42,573 bases of DNA from Acidobacteriota bacterium. Lineage in GTDB: Bacteria > Chlamydiota > Chlamydiia > Chlamydiales > Rhabdochlamydiaceae. The notes below the pieces were generated by a model. It saw only the letters and a list, made by a program, of their open reading frames with translations, was not told where the DNA came from and searched no databases. The stretch spans positions 1 to 42,573 of the forward strand of contig CAJCHM010000026.1 in NCBI GenBank assembly GCA_903970255.1, read 5' to 3'. Positions 1 through 9,313 of the stretch are shown here, one piece after another; positions within the stretch are counted from its first letter, which is position 1, and the number at the start of each line of letters is the position of its first letter. The translations under genes were made by a program, and so were the position numbers.

Positions 1-1
1 T

Positions 2-325
2 TACCGCCCCTTTTACGGTGTCTACAAGGGCAGCGACTGTCAAGGGGTGCTGATTGTAGTCACAGATGCCAAAACCTACCGGCCGGTAACCTCCCAGTAT
101 ATGATTTTAGGGGTCCTCAAGAACCTCTATCCCAAACAGGTCGTTGCGAAGTTGAATGGGCTCCCCCCTTCCAAAAAAGAGCTTTTCTGCAAAGCCAACG
201 GCAATGATGAGATGTTAGAGTTGCTGCATAAAGAGAGGTATGTCGCCTGGAAGCTGATCCTATTTCAAAAGGAAGAGAGGCAGCAGTTCCTCAAAGAAAG
301 GAAACACTACCTCTTGTATCCTTAA
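2..325 (+). CDS. DUF1343 / NamZ-type protein, C-terminal part
   Basis: The reading frame is open from the left window edge to a TAA at 323-325, so only the last ~107 residues are present. A GTG at 47 is in frame, but homology-like sequence (YRPFYGVYKGSDCQGV) continues upstream of it, so this is not the true start. The pattern of a Gly-Val segment, VTDAKTYRPV, LYPKQV and a terminal RKHYLLYP matches my recollection of the C-terminus of DUF1343 proteins. Some of these are exo-beta-N-acetylmuramidases (NamZ) that trim peptidoglycan fragments. The catalytic N-terminal part lies outside the window, so the enzymatic role is inferred from the family only. The gene converges on the LRR gene. Confidence 0.72.
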   Translation, partial: YRPFYGVYKGSDCQGVLIVVTDAKTYRPVTSQYMILGVLKNLYPKQVVAKLNGLPPSKKELFCKANGNDEMLELLHKERYVAWKLILFQKEERQQFLKERKHYLLYP

Positions 326-346
326 AAGTTTTGCAATTCCCTCTCG

Positions 347-2656
347 TTACACACCGCACATGGCAAGAGCTTCCGCAAGCGTTAGGATATTGTCTTTTGC
401 ATGGGTTTCTCCCCATTGAAGGTCATCCGTTTTGGGACTCCCTGCAAGTTCGTAGATTTTGCCATAGACCTCATTTTTCATTTCCTGAGATAGGCTATCA
501 AGCTTGCTAAGAATGAGAATTGTCTCCTGTACAGCATATAGTAAATGGCTCAAGTTGCTAAATGCTTTTGCCTGCTCGATAGCTTTACGACCCATCATGC
601 TAATAAACCGAGCAGAAGGTTGATGGAGGCCATCGGTTGTATTTTTTGTTTCAATCATTTGCAAAACGAGCTCTCTATCTTTTTGCTCCAGACCGCTAAA
701 AAGACCTCTTAGTTGAGTCTCTGGTGTTTCCCAGATAATTGCTTGATAGAAGAAATCTAAACTCCCTTTGCGAGGTTGTTCGAACATAATTATATCAGGA
801 ACGCCGGTGGGGTGTTCAAGATTCGCGTTAATTTGGTTGAATGTATTCAAATACACTTGTTTTAGTTCTGAATTCTTCATGGTAACCAGCATCTTAAATA
901 AAGTGTTTGAAACACTATCTAATCGAAGCAGTAGTTCAGGCATCCCTTGTTTCTGTGGTGGTTCTGTCTCTAGTCCTGGCTTGAGTGAGCCTATCATTGA
1001 GCCTATCATCTTTATTGTTTCTTTAACCTGATTCTCTAATAATGTTTTGGAATTTTTTTTGTTCAGAAGTTTTTCTTCTGCAATTGTAGCAGTAATGCCG
1101 TATTGACACTCCAGTTTTTCTAGTTTTGGAAAATTTATATCCCTGATCATAGAGATGTCGTTGTTAAAAACAGTAAGAATCTTTAGTTTTGGCAGGTTGA
1201 GGTCCTGAATCAATCGGATTTTATTATAGCCAGCATCAAGGATCCTTAGTTTTGGCAGGTTTAGGTTCTGGATCACTTTGATTTTATTATAGGAAATATC
1301 AAGAGTCCTTAGTTCTGGCAGGTTTAGGTCCTGGATCAGTTGGATTTTATTATCTTGAAAAGTAAGAGAAATTAATTTTTGACAATTATTCAGGTTCTCA
1401 ATTACCTCGATACTATTCCCCCAAAAGGAAACCTTAGTTAATTCATTTAGAAGGTTAAACTCCCGCGGGATTACAGTTAAATCCTTTAAGTAGCGTAAAT
1501 CCGTTAAGGGAGTTAAATCCGTTGAGAAAGACATAGAAAAACTTTTAACCTGATTTACTTCATTGCAATTTTGCAAAAATGTGCGGATATCGTGAGCACT
1601 CGCATTTTTTGCTGGTAAATTCAAGACTCCTAATGATCCGAATGTTTGACTCAATTGGCAGCGCCAAACAGTTTGCAAAGCATTATCATATATTATTTTT
1701 TCAACGTTGGTAGGAGTGATGGGTGTATTGTTCAGAGAGGTATCTCTTGTACAGATGTGTTTTGAAAAAGCAAAAAGTTTACTCATAGTAGAACCACCCG
1801 CATGTTTTTTTTCAATTTCGCCCATTGCATGAGGTAATTTTATGTATTGTTTTAGCCTATTCCATTGGCAGGCCAAGAATCGCTCGATCGCACATTGCCA
1901 GATCTTATTGACTTTAAGGTATGGAGCAAGCTGCTTAAGCGTAGGCTCACCTCCACAGGCATCTTTAAGAATGTGGTACATTATATCTGGGTTCCCAAAC
2001 GCATATGTAAGCATTGAATGTTTGTAATCTTGATAGACGACATACGAACAAATGGTAAGGTCTTTCTGTTCATTGTAGACTTTCGTCATTAATGCGCGAC
2101 GTGGTAACCAATCAGATCTTTTAAAATGAGACTCTTGTCGAGCTAGGTGATGTATTCCTGTTGCAATATTGGCTGCATTGGCTGGAAAGATGCGTCTATT
2201 TTTCAGAGGGATGTAGCTCAGACAGAGATGTTTTGAAAAAGCAGAAAGTTTACTCATGAAAGAATCACCTGCATAGTTTTTTTCAATCTTGTCCATTGTA
2301 TGAGGTAATTTTATACATTGTTTAAGCCTATTCCATTGGCAGGCTAAGAATCGTTCAAATATGCATTGCCAGGCCTTATTGACTCGAAGATATGGCGCAA
2401 ATTGCTTAAATGTAGGTTCACCTCCACAAGCGTCTAGAAGAATACCGTACAGTATATTTTGGTTCCGAAAAACACATTCGAACAATGATTGTTTATGATC
2501 TTGATAGACTTGGTATACCTGAGTGACGAATTCTTTGAATTGGTTGTCTCCCATCATGGGTGGATTGGTCGGGAAAAAGCTAGATTTTCTAAAATCAGCG
2601 TCTTGTAGAGCGTTAGAGAAATTTTTATTTAGTGTTGTTATATTTAAATTTAACAT
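347..2656 (-). CDS. LRR protein with duplicated F-box-like N-terminal domain
   Basis: A protein of about 769 residues. The ATG at 2656 is preferred over an in-frame TTG at 2668; no clear Shine-Dalgarno (SD) sequence is visible. Residues ~45-150 and ~200-305 are two copies of one domain; both contain ACGGEPT, APYL-VNK-WQC and RFLACQWNRLKQ. The spacing and the hydrophobic/Trp pattern resemble a degenerate F-box. Residues ~380-515 hold about six leucine-rich repeats, three of them nearly identical 23-residue units (NKI--IQ-LNLP-L--LD--Y). The remainder (~520-769) is predicted helical with no recognised motif. No signal peptide is seen. F-box plus LRR is the layout of eukaryotic ubiquitin-ligase adaptors, and amoeba-associated chlamydiae are known for expanded F-box families, so a host-directed effector is a reasonable inference. 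Substrate and secretion route are unknown. Confidence 0.75.
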   Translation of the reverse strand: MLNLNITTLNKNFSNALQDADFRKSSFFPTNPPMMGDNQFKEFVTQVYQVYQDHKQSLFECVFRNQNILYGILLDACGGEPTFKQFAPYLRVNKAWQCIFERFLACQWNRLKQCIKLPHTMDKIEKNYAGDSFMSKLSAFSKHLCLSYIPLKNRRIFPANAANIATGIHHLARQESHFKRSDWLPRRALMTKVYNEQKDLTICSYVVYQDYKHSMLTYAFGNPDIMYHILKDACGGEPTLKQLAPYLKVNKIWQCAIERFLACQWNRLKQYIKLPHAMGEIEKKHAGGSTMSKLFAFSKHICTRDTSLNNTPITPTNVEKIIYDNALQTVWRCQLSQTFGSLGVLNLPAKNASAHDIRTFLQNCNEVNQVKSFSMSFSTDLTPLTDLRYLKDLTVIPREFNLLNELTKVSFWGNSIEVIENLNNCQKLISLTFQDNKIQLIQDLNLPELRTLDISYNKIKVIQNLNLPKLRILDAGYNKIRLIQDLNLPKLKILTVFNNDISMIRDINFPKLEKLECQYGITATIAEEKLLNKKNSKTLLENQVKETIKMIGSMIGSLKPGLETEPPQKQGMPELLLRLDSVSNTLFKMLVTMKNSELKQVYLNTFNQINANLEHPTGVPDIIMFEQPRKGSLDFFYQAIIWETPETQLRGLFSGLEQKDRELVLQMIETKNTTDGLHQPSARFISMMGRKAIEQAKAFSNLSHLLYAVQETILILSKLDSLSQEMKNEVYGKIYELAGSPKTDDLQWGETHAKDNILTLAEALAMCGV

Positions 2657-2872
2657 AAATATTACCAATTGTTTTTAATATTAGGTGAATTCAACAGTCT
2701 AGCTCAACGATAACTGTCAAGCCCTGTCGTGCTATTTTATTAACTAATAGTATATAAAAAATTCATTTATCTCAACTCTATTATAATTATAATTATTACT
2801 TTTATTTAAAAATAAAGCAAAATAAATAATAATATTTTATTGAATTTTTGCCGCAACTGAAAAAAAGGGTTT
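2657..2872. other. AT-rich intergenic stretch without a gene
   Basis: This stretch lies between the divergent LRR gene and groES. It is strongly A/T-rich, with runs of mixed A and T around 2750-2845. I see no ORF, RNA gene or strong dyad before the CIRCE-like site. It probably contains the unrecognised promoter of the LRR gene on the minus strand. Confidence 0.6.
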
Positions 2873-2899
2873 TTAGCACTCCTCAGTTATATTTGCCAA
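2873..2899 (+). promoter_or_regulatory. CIRCE-like HrcA operator of groESL
   Basis: TTAGCACTC at 2873-2881 is a perfect left CIRCE half-site. After a 9-nt spacer comes ATTTGCCAA, which matches GAGTGCTAA at only 5 of 9 positions. The symmetry extends outward as AGGGTTTT / AAAACCCT. HrcA repression through CIRCE is well established for chaperonin operons. Here the site lies just upstream of the -35 box rather than between promoter and gene, and its right half is weak, so control by HrcA is an inference. Confidence 0.6.
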
Positions 2900-2915
2900 A
2901 ACCCTCTACCTTTTC

Positions 2916-2944
2916 TTGACAAAAACAAGCTTTCCACTTATTCT
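2916..2944 (+). promoter_or_regulatory. Promoter of groESL (sigma70/sigma66 type)
   Basis: TTGACA at 2916-2921, a 17-nt spacer and TATTCT at 2939-2944 form a near-consensus housekeeping promoter. The start would be near 2951, leaving a leader of about 36 nt to the groES ATG at 2987. Confidence 0.7.
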
Positions 2945-2986
2945 TTAGTTCTTCTACCACAGACTTTCATTTAAGGAGATTTGACT

Positions 2987-3289
2987 ATGACAGCAATGCA
3001 ACATATCAAGCCGCTTGGCAATCGTGTTCTTGTTAAACGTTCCGAGGTAAAGATGAGCAAAGGGGGGATCCTCCTGCCAGAAACCGCTCAGGAAAAGCCG
3101 CGTCAGGGCGAAGTTGTCGCTGTTGGCCCGGGTAAAATCGATGAAAAAGGGAACTTGAAGCCCCTAGAGCTATCCGTTGGCGATACTGTTCTTTTTTCTT
3201 CCTATGCAGGAACAGAAGTGAAAACAGAGGACGATCAGGCAGATTATTTGATCATGTCGGAAGAAGATATTTTCGGCGTACTTGTTTAA
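2987..3289 (+). CDS. groES: Co-chaperonin GroES
   Basis: A 100-residue GroES (Cpn10), which caps the GroEL ring during ATP-driven protein folding in the cytoplasm. [12 protein letters not shown] and [13 protein letters not shown] are the family's N-terminal strand and mobile loop; [15 protein letters not shown] and EEDIFGVL complete the fold. The ATG at 2987 is chosen because AAGGAG at 2973-2978 lies 8 nt upstream; an in-frame TTG at 2981 overlaps that spacing. groEL follows after 30 nt in the same operon, downstream of the CIRCE-like dyad and promoter. The length is normal. Confidence 0.97.
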   Translation: MTAMQHIKPLGNRVLVKRSEVKMSKGGILLPETAQEKPRQGEVVAVGPGKIDEKGNLKPLELSVGDTVLFSSYAGTEVKTEDDQADYLIMSEEDIFGVLV

Positions 3290-3313
3290 CCTACAATAAT
3301 TTTTTGGAGATAA

Positions 3314-4993
<1,680 letters not shown>

Positions 4994-5007
4994 GCAGAAT
5001 GTATTGC

Positions 5008-5037
5008 TTCAGTGCGCGGGATCTACTGCGCACTGAA
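5008..5037 (+). terminator. Terminator-like hairpin after groEL
   Basis: TTCAGTGCGC (5008-5017) pairs perfectly with GCGCACTGAA (5028-5037) around a 10-nt loop, 15 nt after the groEL stop. Only a short T run (CCTTTTCC) follows, so termination may be partial. Confidence 0.65.
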
Positions 5038-5054
5038 CCTTTTCCAACTCCTTC

Positions 5055-5213
5055 ACTGGAGTTTGGACTAAATTTGGCCTGCAGATGACGGCTGCGACTT
5101 CATCAGATCTAACTTCCTCCTCATCAATAGCTAGCGCTATTGACTTCGTCGGTCAGTTAGATCTGATTTTGTCTCGCTCCTCCCTGCAGGCCAAATTTAG
5201 TCCAAACTCCAGT
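5055..5213. repeat. 159-bp nested palindromic element
   Basis: The outer arms at 5055-5084 and 5184-5213 are perfect 30-bp inverted repeats (starting ACTGGAGTTTGGACTAAATT). Inside are a second perfect pair (ATCAGATCTAAC at 5102-5113 with its complement at 5156-5167) and a central pair TCAATAGC / GCTATTGA around TAGC. Nearly the whole element can fold as one cruciform. It sits between the convergent 3' ends of groEL and an AAA_14 ATPase gene, where it could also act as a two-way terminator. It resembles a non-autonomous palindromic repeat; no transposase is present. Confidence 0.8.
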
Positions 5214-5216
5214 CCT

Positions 5217-6389
5217 TCAAAAAGCTACCTCTTTAAACAGGTTAGTCCCATGTCGATAATTCAATAGTTCAATAGAGTGGATTTTCTGTTCTTGATCTCG
5301 TGCATAAATGAGATATCCTTTAGGTGCGCGCCCTTTTGCTATTGTTTGAAAAAATTGGATGCCCTGAATGAATTCTGGGTGAAATGTTTGGGAAGGTTTG
5401 ATTTCGATGGGGATCAGATGGTTTCCGGTTTTGAAAATCACATCGATTTCATTTTTTTGAACATCCCGAAAGAAATAAAGTTGTGGATCAAGACCGCGAT
5501 TGAGTCGCCATTTCATTAATTCTAAAATAACAAAATTTTCTACAAGATGTCCTCTTAACGGATCGCGACTGATCTGGGTTTGGTTTTCAATCCCTAACAA
5601 ATAAATTGCAAGCCCAACATCTGTGAAATACAATTTTGAAGACTTGATGATTCTTTTCCCAAAATTATCAAAATAGGGCTGTAACCGAAATACAATAAAT
5701 GAAGCTTCCAGAATGGAAATCCATTCTTTGACCGTATGTGACGAAACGCCCACCTCATTTCCAATACCTGTCAGATCCAGGATCTGACCGACTCGTCCAG
5801 CGCAAACGCGTACAAATCGCTCAAATTGCATTAAATCTTTTACGTGAAGGAGTTGACGCAAATCTCTTTCCACATAAGTCTGAAAATAGTTGCGATAGGC
5901 TTTGGTAGGATTCAAATCTTCTTTATAGATTCTGGGGTATCCTCCTTTAATCAGTAATTCGTCCAAGGGAAGGTTGATCTCTGCGTTTAATAACTCATCC
6001 AGGCTCATGGGAAGTAGAGTGAGAAGAGCAGTACGGCCTGCAAGAGATTGAGAAATTGCCTCATGGAGTTCTAATTGATGACTTCCTGTAAGGATGAACA
6101 TTCCTTTGCGGTCCAATTCATCTACAATTGGCTGTATATAGGACAGCAAAGTCGGTACCCGTTGGATTTCATCGAGGATTGCTCCATCGGGAAATCGCTC
6201 TAAAAAGCCCCTTGGATCAGCCAGAGCCATGGCTCGTATATCCAAAAATTCGAGGTTTGCGTAAGGCTTCTCGGGGAAGGCATTACGCACTAGAGTTGTC
6301 TTGCCGGATTGCCTTGGTCCGATGATTGTGACAATAGGATATTGTTTTGCAAGTCCTTTAAGTTCAGTCTCTATCTGTCTTGGAAACAT
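5217..6389 (-). CDS. AAA_14/DUF4143 ATP-binding protein
   Basis: A 390-residue protein of the AAA_14-DUF4143 architecture. Walker A is GPRQSGKTT near residue 24 and Walker B is AILDEIQ near residue 92; LTGSHQ is the sensor-1-like segment. The C-terminal half carries the DUF4143 domain, with YFTDVGLAIYLLG and a PD-(D/E)xK-like segment NEIDVIF...IPIEIK in which the D and ExK residues are intact. Such genes are common in mobile or variable regions of bacteria and archaea, and their role is not established. The window holds three further copies or remnants (38754-40025, 42069-42185, 42299-42511). A perfect dyad lies directly upstream of the start. An AAA_14 function is secure; a nuclease activity is only possible. 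Confidence 0.85.
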   Translation of the reverse strand: MFPRQIETELKGLAKQYPIVTIIGPRQSGKTTLVRNAFPEKPYANLEFLDIRAMALADPRGFLERFPDGAILDEIQRVPTLLSYIQPIVDELDRKGMFILTGSHQLELHEAISQSLAGRTALLTLLPMSLDELLNAEINLPLDELLIKGGYPRIYKEDLNPTKAYRNYFQTYVERDLRQLLHVKDLMQFERFVRVCAGRVGQILDLTGIGNEVGVSSHTVKEWISILEASFIVFRLQPYFDNFGKRIIKSSKLYFTDVGLAIYLLGIENQTQISRDPLRGHLVENFVILELMKWRLNRGLDPQLYFFRDVQKNEIDVIFKTGNHLIPIEIKPSQTFHPEFIQGIQFFQTIAKGRAPKGYLIYARDQEQKIHSIELLNYRHGTNLFKEVAF

Positions 6390-6400
6390 AGGTTTGTACC

Positions 6401-6423
6401 AAAATGAAGTGTAACTTCATTTT
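6401..6423. promoter_or_regulatory. Perfect dyad upstream of AAA_14 gene
   Basis: AAAATGAAGT, GTA and ACTTCATTTT form 10-bp perfect arms with a 3-nt centre, 12-34 nt upstream of the ATG at 6389. The size and position suit an operator at the promoter or ribosome-binding region. Analogous dyads precede the other AAA_14 genes in this window. The binding protein is unknown. Confidence 0.5.
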
Positions 6424-6426
6424 ATC

Positions 6427-7233
6427 TCATGGGCCCAAATCAGAGCAAGATTTTACTGAAAAAACAAACCCCTGCCACCCCTCCTCTTCCCTCTCCTCCT
6501 TCAACGTCCAGCCCCAACTCACAGTGAGCTCAAGGTATTGACTTCGCTGTGAGGTGAGAAGGCCAGAGGTAATGATCAGAGCTGGTTTTGAGTGTAATTG
6601 GGGAACGGATTGCCAGGCTATCATCTGTTCCGACTGAATCATGTTCATGACAATGATGAACGGTTCGTTTGGAACCGATACAGGGTCAATTCTTGTAGAG
6701 AAATCCGTCCTATCCTCAACTTGGTTAAGAATGGCGTTTTCTTGAGCATGCTGGATCGCTTGGGTGTCAATATCAATGCCCCATGCTTGCTCTGCTCCAA
6801 GTAAGATGGAGGCAATGGAGAGGATCCCACTGCCCGTGCCGATATCAAAAACAGTTTTGCCTTTCACATTTGGAGCCATCATGGCTAAGATAAGGCGTGT
6901 TGTTGGATGGGAGAGATCCCCAAACCCAGCCCCCGGTTTTAACAATAGGGTGGAACCTCCGACATCGATATGGGCGAGGCCGTCGTGGAAGTCCGCTGCA
7001 AAATCAGCCCATTGCTTCTGCCAGTCGATTTCTTCGACGGGATTGCAATCTTCCAAGGAGAGATGGGTAAGTGGCGGCGGTGGATTGGGATCATCGGAAT
7101 ATCCGCCGATATGAACATTGCCTGTATCTGGGTCATCTACTTCATAAATATCTGAAAGAAACGGTGCCAGCTCTAAAAATGCATCGTCCGCTGTAGAACC
7201 TGGTTTTATAAGAAAAAGATAATGGTATTTCAC
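6427..7233 (-). CDS. prmA: Ribosomal protein L11 methyltransferase-like (PrmA)
   Basis: A 268-residue class I S-adenosylmethionine (SAM)-dependent methyltransferase. In the PrmA family this enzyme trimethylates ribosomal protein L11. KPGAGFGDLSHPTTRL near residue 100 corresponds to the conserved segment before motif I, and FDIGTGSGILSIAS near 133 is the SAM-binding glycine loop. GIDIDTQAIQHAQENA is the acidic motif II and VMNMIQSEQ occupies the catalytic-motif position (usually N-x-x-x-x-P-L), so that motif is diverged. The N-terminal domain is short compared with the usual ~290-300 residues. The gene is transcribed divergently from tRNA-Arg. The assignment to PrmA rather than another small methyltransferase is likely, not certain. 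Confidence 0.78.
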   Translation of the reverse strand: MKYHYLFLIKPGSTADDAFLELAPFLSDIYEVDDPDTGNVHIGGYSDDPNPPPPLTHLSLEDCNPVEEIDWQKQWADFAADFHDGLAHIDVGGSTLLLKPGAGFGDLSHPTTRLILAMMAPNVKGKTVFDIGTGSGILSIASILLGAEQAWGIDIDTQAIQHAQENAILNQVEDRTDFSTRIDPVSVPNEPFIIVMNMIQSEQMIAWQSVPQLHSKPALIITSGLLTSQRSQYLELTVSWGWTLKEEREEEGWQGFVFSVKSCSDLGP

Positions 7234-7373
7234 TTTCTGTTTTTAAAAAATTATTATTCAATATTATAGCTATCGTTGTCTTTTGTCAACTATTTGTATA
7301 TCGGGATTTCTTAAATTTTCCTGCAAAATGACTTGCTAAAAAATCAGCGGAATAGAGATGATGGCTGGCCGAT

Positions 7374-7447
7374 GCACCGGTAGCTCAGCTGGATAGAGTA
7401 TGCGGCTACGAACCGCAAGGTCAGAGGTTCGAATCCTCTCCGGTGCA
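7374..7447 (+). tRNA. tRNA-Arg (anticodon ACG)
   Basis: A complete cloverleaf: acceptor GCACCGG / CCGGTGC with discriminator A, D-arm GCTC / GAGT, anticodon arm TGCGG-CTACGAA-CCGCA with anticodon ACG, and T-arm AGAGG-TTCGAAT-CCTCT. The terminal CCA is not encoded and must be added by the nucleotidyltransferase (a candidate lies at 22667-23941). The ACG anticodon is normally deaminated to ICG to read CGU, CGC and CGA codons. The metallohydrolase gene begins 19 nt downstream. Confidence 0.97.
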
Positions 7448-7466
7448 ATTTTTTTCTGGTAATTGA

Positions 7467-8099
7467 ATGATTCTAGAAATTTTCCCCTCAGGTCCCGCGG
7501 ATACCAATGCCTATCTCCTCGGGTGCTCTTTGACAAAAAAAGCGGTTGTTATTGATGTTCCCTTTGAAAGCAGCCGATTGCTTTTAGAGAGCGCCCAAGA
7601 GCATTCCTTATCGATTGAAATGATTCTCCTTACACACTCTCATTGGGACCATACGGCTGAAGTTGCCCTGTTGAAAGAACAATTGAATGTGCCCATCTAT
7701 ATTCATGCCCTGGATGCTGGCAATCTGCAGAAACCAGGTTCTGACGGCCTGCCTCTTTATTCTCCTATTCGGGCGATCAAGCCAGATGGCTTTTTAGTTG
7801 AGGCTCAAGAAATTAACGTGGGCAATCTCACCATTCAGGTTATTCATACACCAGGTCATACTCCCGGAGGTGTTTGTTTCTACCTGCCCCAGGAAAAGAT
7901 TTTAATTTCTGGCGACACACTCTTTCGTGGGACAATTGGCAATTTGAGCTTCCCAACAGCCCGGCCTGAGCTCATGTGGGATTCTTTAAAAAAATTAGCA
8001 GCGCTTCCCCCCGATACAAAAGTATATCCCGGCCATGGCGGCCCCACCACAATCGGTAAAGAGCAATGGATTACAACAGCTCAAGAAAGATTTAACTAG
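7467..8099 (+). CDS. Metallo-beta-lactamase-fold hydrolase (glyoxalase II-like)
   Basis: A 210-residue protein of the metallo-beta-lactamase superfamily. The metal-binding motif THSHWDH is near residue 56. HTPGHTPGG near 130 gives the third metal His, SGDTLF near 148 the bridging Asp, and VYPGHGG near 190 the last His. Short family members of this size act on thioesters such as S-lactoylglutathione or related small thiol adducts; the substrate cannot be told from sequence. The gene lies between tRNA-Arg and ahpC, 9 nt upstream of ahpC, so the two are probably cotranscribed. A role linked to thiol or oxidative stress is plausible. Confidence 0.88.
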   Translation: MILEIFPSGPADTNAYLLGCSLTKKAVVIDVPFESSRLLLESAQEHSLSIEMILLTHSHWDHTAEVALLKEQLNVPIYIHALDAGNLQKPGSDGLPLYSPIRAIKPDGFLVEAQEINVGNLTIQVIHTPGHTPGGVCFYLPQEKILISGDTLFRGTIGNLSFPTARPELMWDSLKKLAALPPDTKVYPGHGGPTTIGKEQWITTAQERFN

Positions 8100-8108
8100 G
8101 AGATCCAC

Positions 8109-8711
8109 ATGCACACAGTACTCGTAGGTAAAGCAGCGCCCCCATTCACAGCAAAAGCAGCTTTTAAAGATCAGGTCATCGATGAATTCTCTTTGGCCGA
8201 TTTTTTAGGCAAATACGTGATTTTTTTCTTTTACCCATTGGATTTTACTTATGTCTGTCCCACTGAGCTCCATGCTTTTCAGGATAAGCTTAACGAGTTT
8301 GAAAAGAGAAATGCCTCTGTTATAGGCTGCTCTGTCGATAGCTGGTTTTGCCATCTTGCTTGGTTAAATACCCCCAAGAGCAAAGGGGGGATTGAAGGTG
8401 TGGAATATCCCTTGGTATCCGATATTCACAAAACCATTGCTCGGGATTTTCATGTATTAAAGGAAGAGGATGGGATTGCCTATCGCGGGTTATTTCTCAT
8501 CGACAAACAGGGGATTGTGCGCCATCAGTTGGTCAATGACCTCCCCCTGGGAAGATCTGTTGATGAAGCTCTTCGGATGCTCGACGCTCTCATTTTCTTT
8601 GAGCAGCAGGGAGAGGTTTGTCCGGCAAATTGGCAGTTAGGGGAAAAAGGGATGAAACCGGATGCAGAAGGTCTAGCCCAGTATTTTACACCCGTTTCCG
8701 GGCGTGAGTAA
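8109..8711 (+). CDS. ahpC: 2-Cys peroxiredoxin (AhpC/Tsa family)
   Basis: A 200-residue typical 2-Cys peroxiredoxin that reduces hydrogen peroxide, organic peroxides or peroxynitrite in the cytoplasm. The peroxidatic Cys lies in FYPLDFTYVCPTE near residue 50, and the resolving Cys in GEVCPANW near 169. AGGAG lies 7 nt before the ATG. The gene ends with a 26-bp convergent overlap with the small gene on the minus strand. I recall the same two neighbours side by side in Chlamydia (CT603 and CT602). The reductant (thioredoxin or AhpF/D) is not encoded nearby. Confidence 0.95.
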   Translation: MHTVLVGKAAPPFTAKAAFKDQVIDEFSLADFLGKYVIFFFYPLDFTYVCPTELHAFQDKLNEFEKRNASVIGCSVDSWFCHLAWLNTPKSKGGIEGVEYPLVSDIHKTIARDFHVLKEEDGIAYRGLFLIDKQGIVRHQLVNDLPLGRSVDEALRMLDALIFFEQQGEVCPANWQLGEKGMKPDAEGLAQYFTPVSGRE

Positions 8712-9084
8712 GGAAGTCATAGAGGTCTTTTTCTGAGGTGATCAATAAGCTGCGGTAGAGGGTGCAAACAGGGTTTGTCGCTTCAATGATCTCGGCGTCA
8801 CCAACTCCTGGCATGCAGATTGCTGTCAGTTCGTTGAATATTTCCTTATTTTTCAGAAGGTGGATGCCGCGCATATAGTCTGCAACGCTAAAACCTTCCT
8901 CTTTGACTCTAAAAAAGATCAGCTCCCTATCAAACATTAGAGCTTGGACAGCATAGATGATTCCCATACTCTCTTCGGGAGGATTTCCAAATGTTTCTGC
9001 AAGTTGAGGGAGTGTTCTACACAGATGCGGCGTGCAAAAGTCTCCTTTTTCTGCTTCCCCAAAAAGAAAGATGGTATGGCGCAT
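8686..9084 (-). CDS. Small conserved chlamydial-type protein, function unknown
   Basis: A 132-residue cytoplasmic protein without a signal peptide or membrane segment. I do not recognise a domain. Cysteines at CTPHLC and the segment GIIYAVQALMFDRELIFFRVKEEGF are the most distinctive parts. Its placement tail-to-tail with ahpC, overlapping by 26 bp, fits the small hypothetical gene next to ahpC in Chlamydia (CT602, from memory). That makes it a conserved gene rather than a chance ORF. Function unknown. Confidence 0.7.
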   Translation of the reverse strand: MRHTIFLFGEAEKGDFCTPHLCRTLPQLAETFGNPPEESMGIIYAVQALMFDRELIFFRVKEEGFSVADYMRGIHLLKNKEIFNELTAICMPGVGDAEIIEATNPVCTLYRSLLITSEKDLYDFLTHARKRV

Positions 9085-9313
9085 TTGCCCCTCATTAGAT
9101 CACTTTCTCTCATCATATCATAAATAAATTTTTTTAATTCAAGGGATATGTGCCGTTTGTAATTTTTCTTTTTTGCATAAATCATTGTTTTTTAGTTATT
9201 TAAATCTTGTTTCTGCTAAGTTCTAAAAAGAAAATGTTGGATGGAATAAAAGGTTTTCAATATATCAAGCTGATTTCCAAGAAAAGAACTTTTCATACTA
9301 TAAGGAGCAAAGG

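Noticed and set aside
7336-7536. Minus-strand 66-codon ORF across tRNA-Arg
   Set aside because: It is the antisense reading of a tRNA gene, a common artefact.
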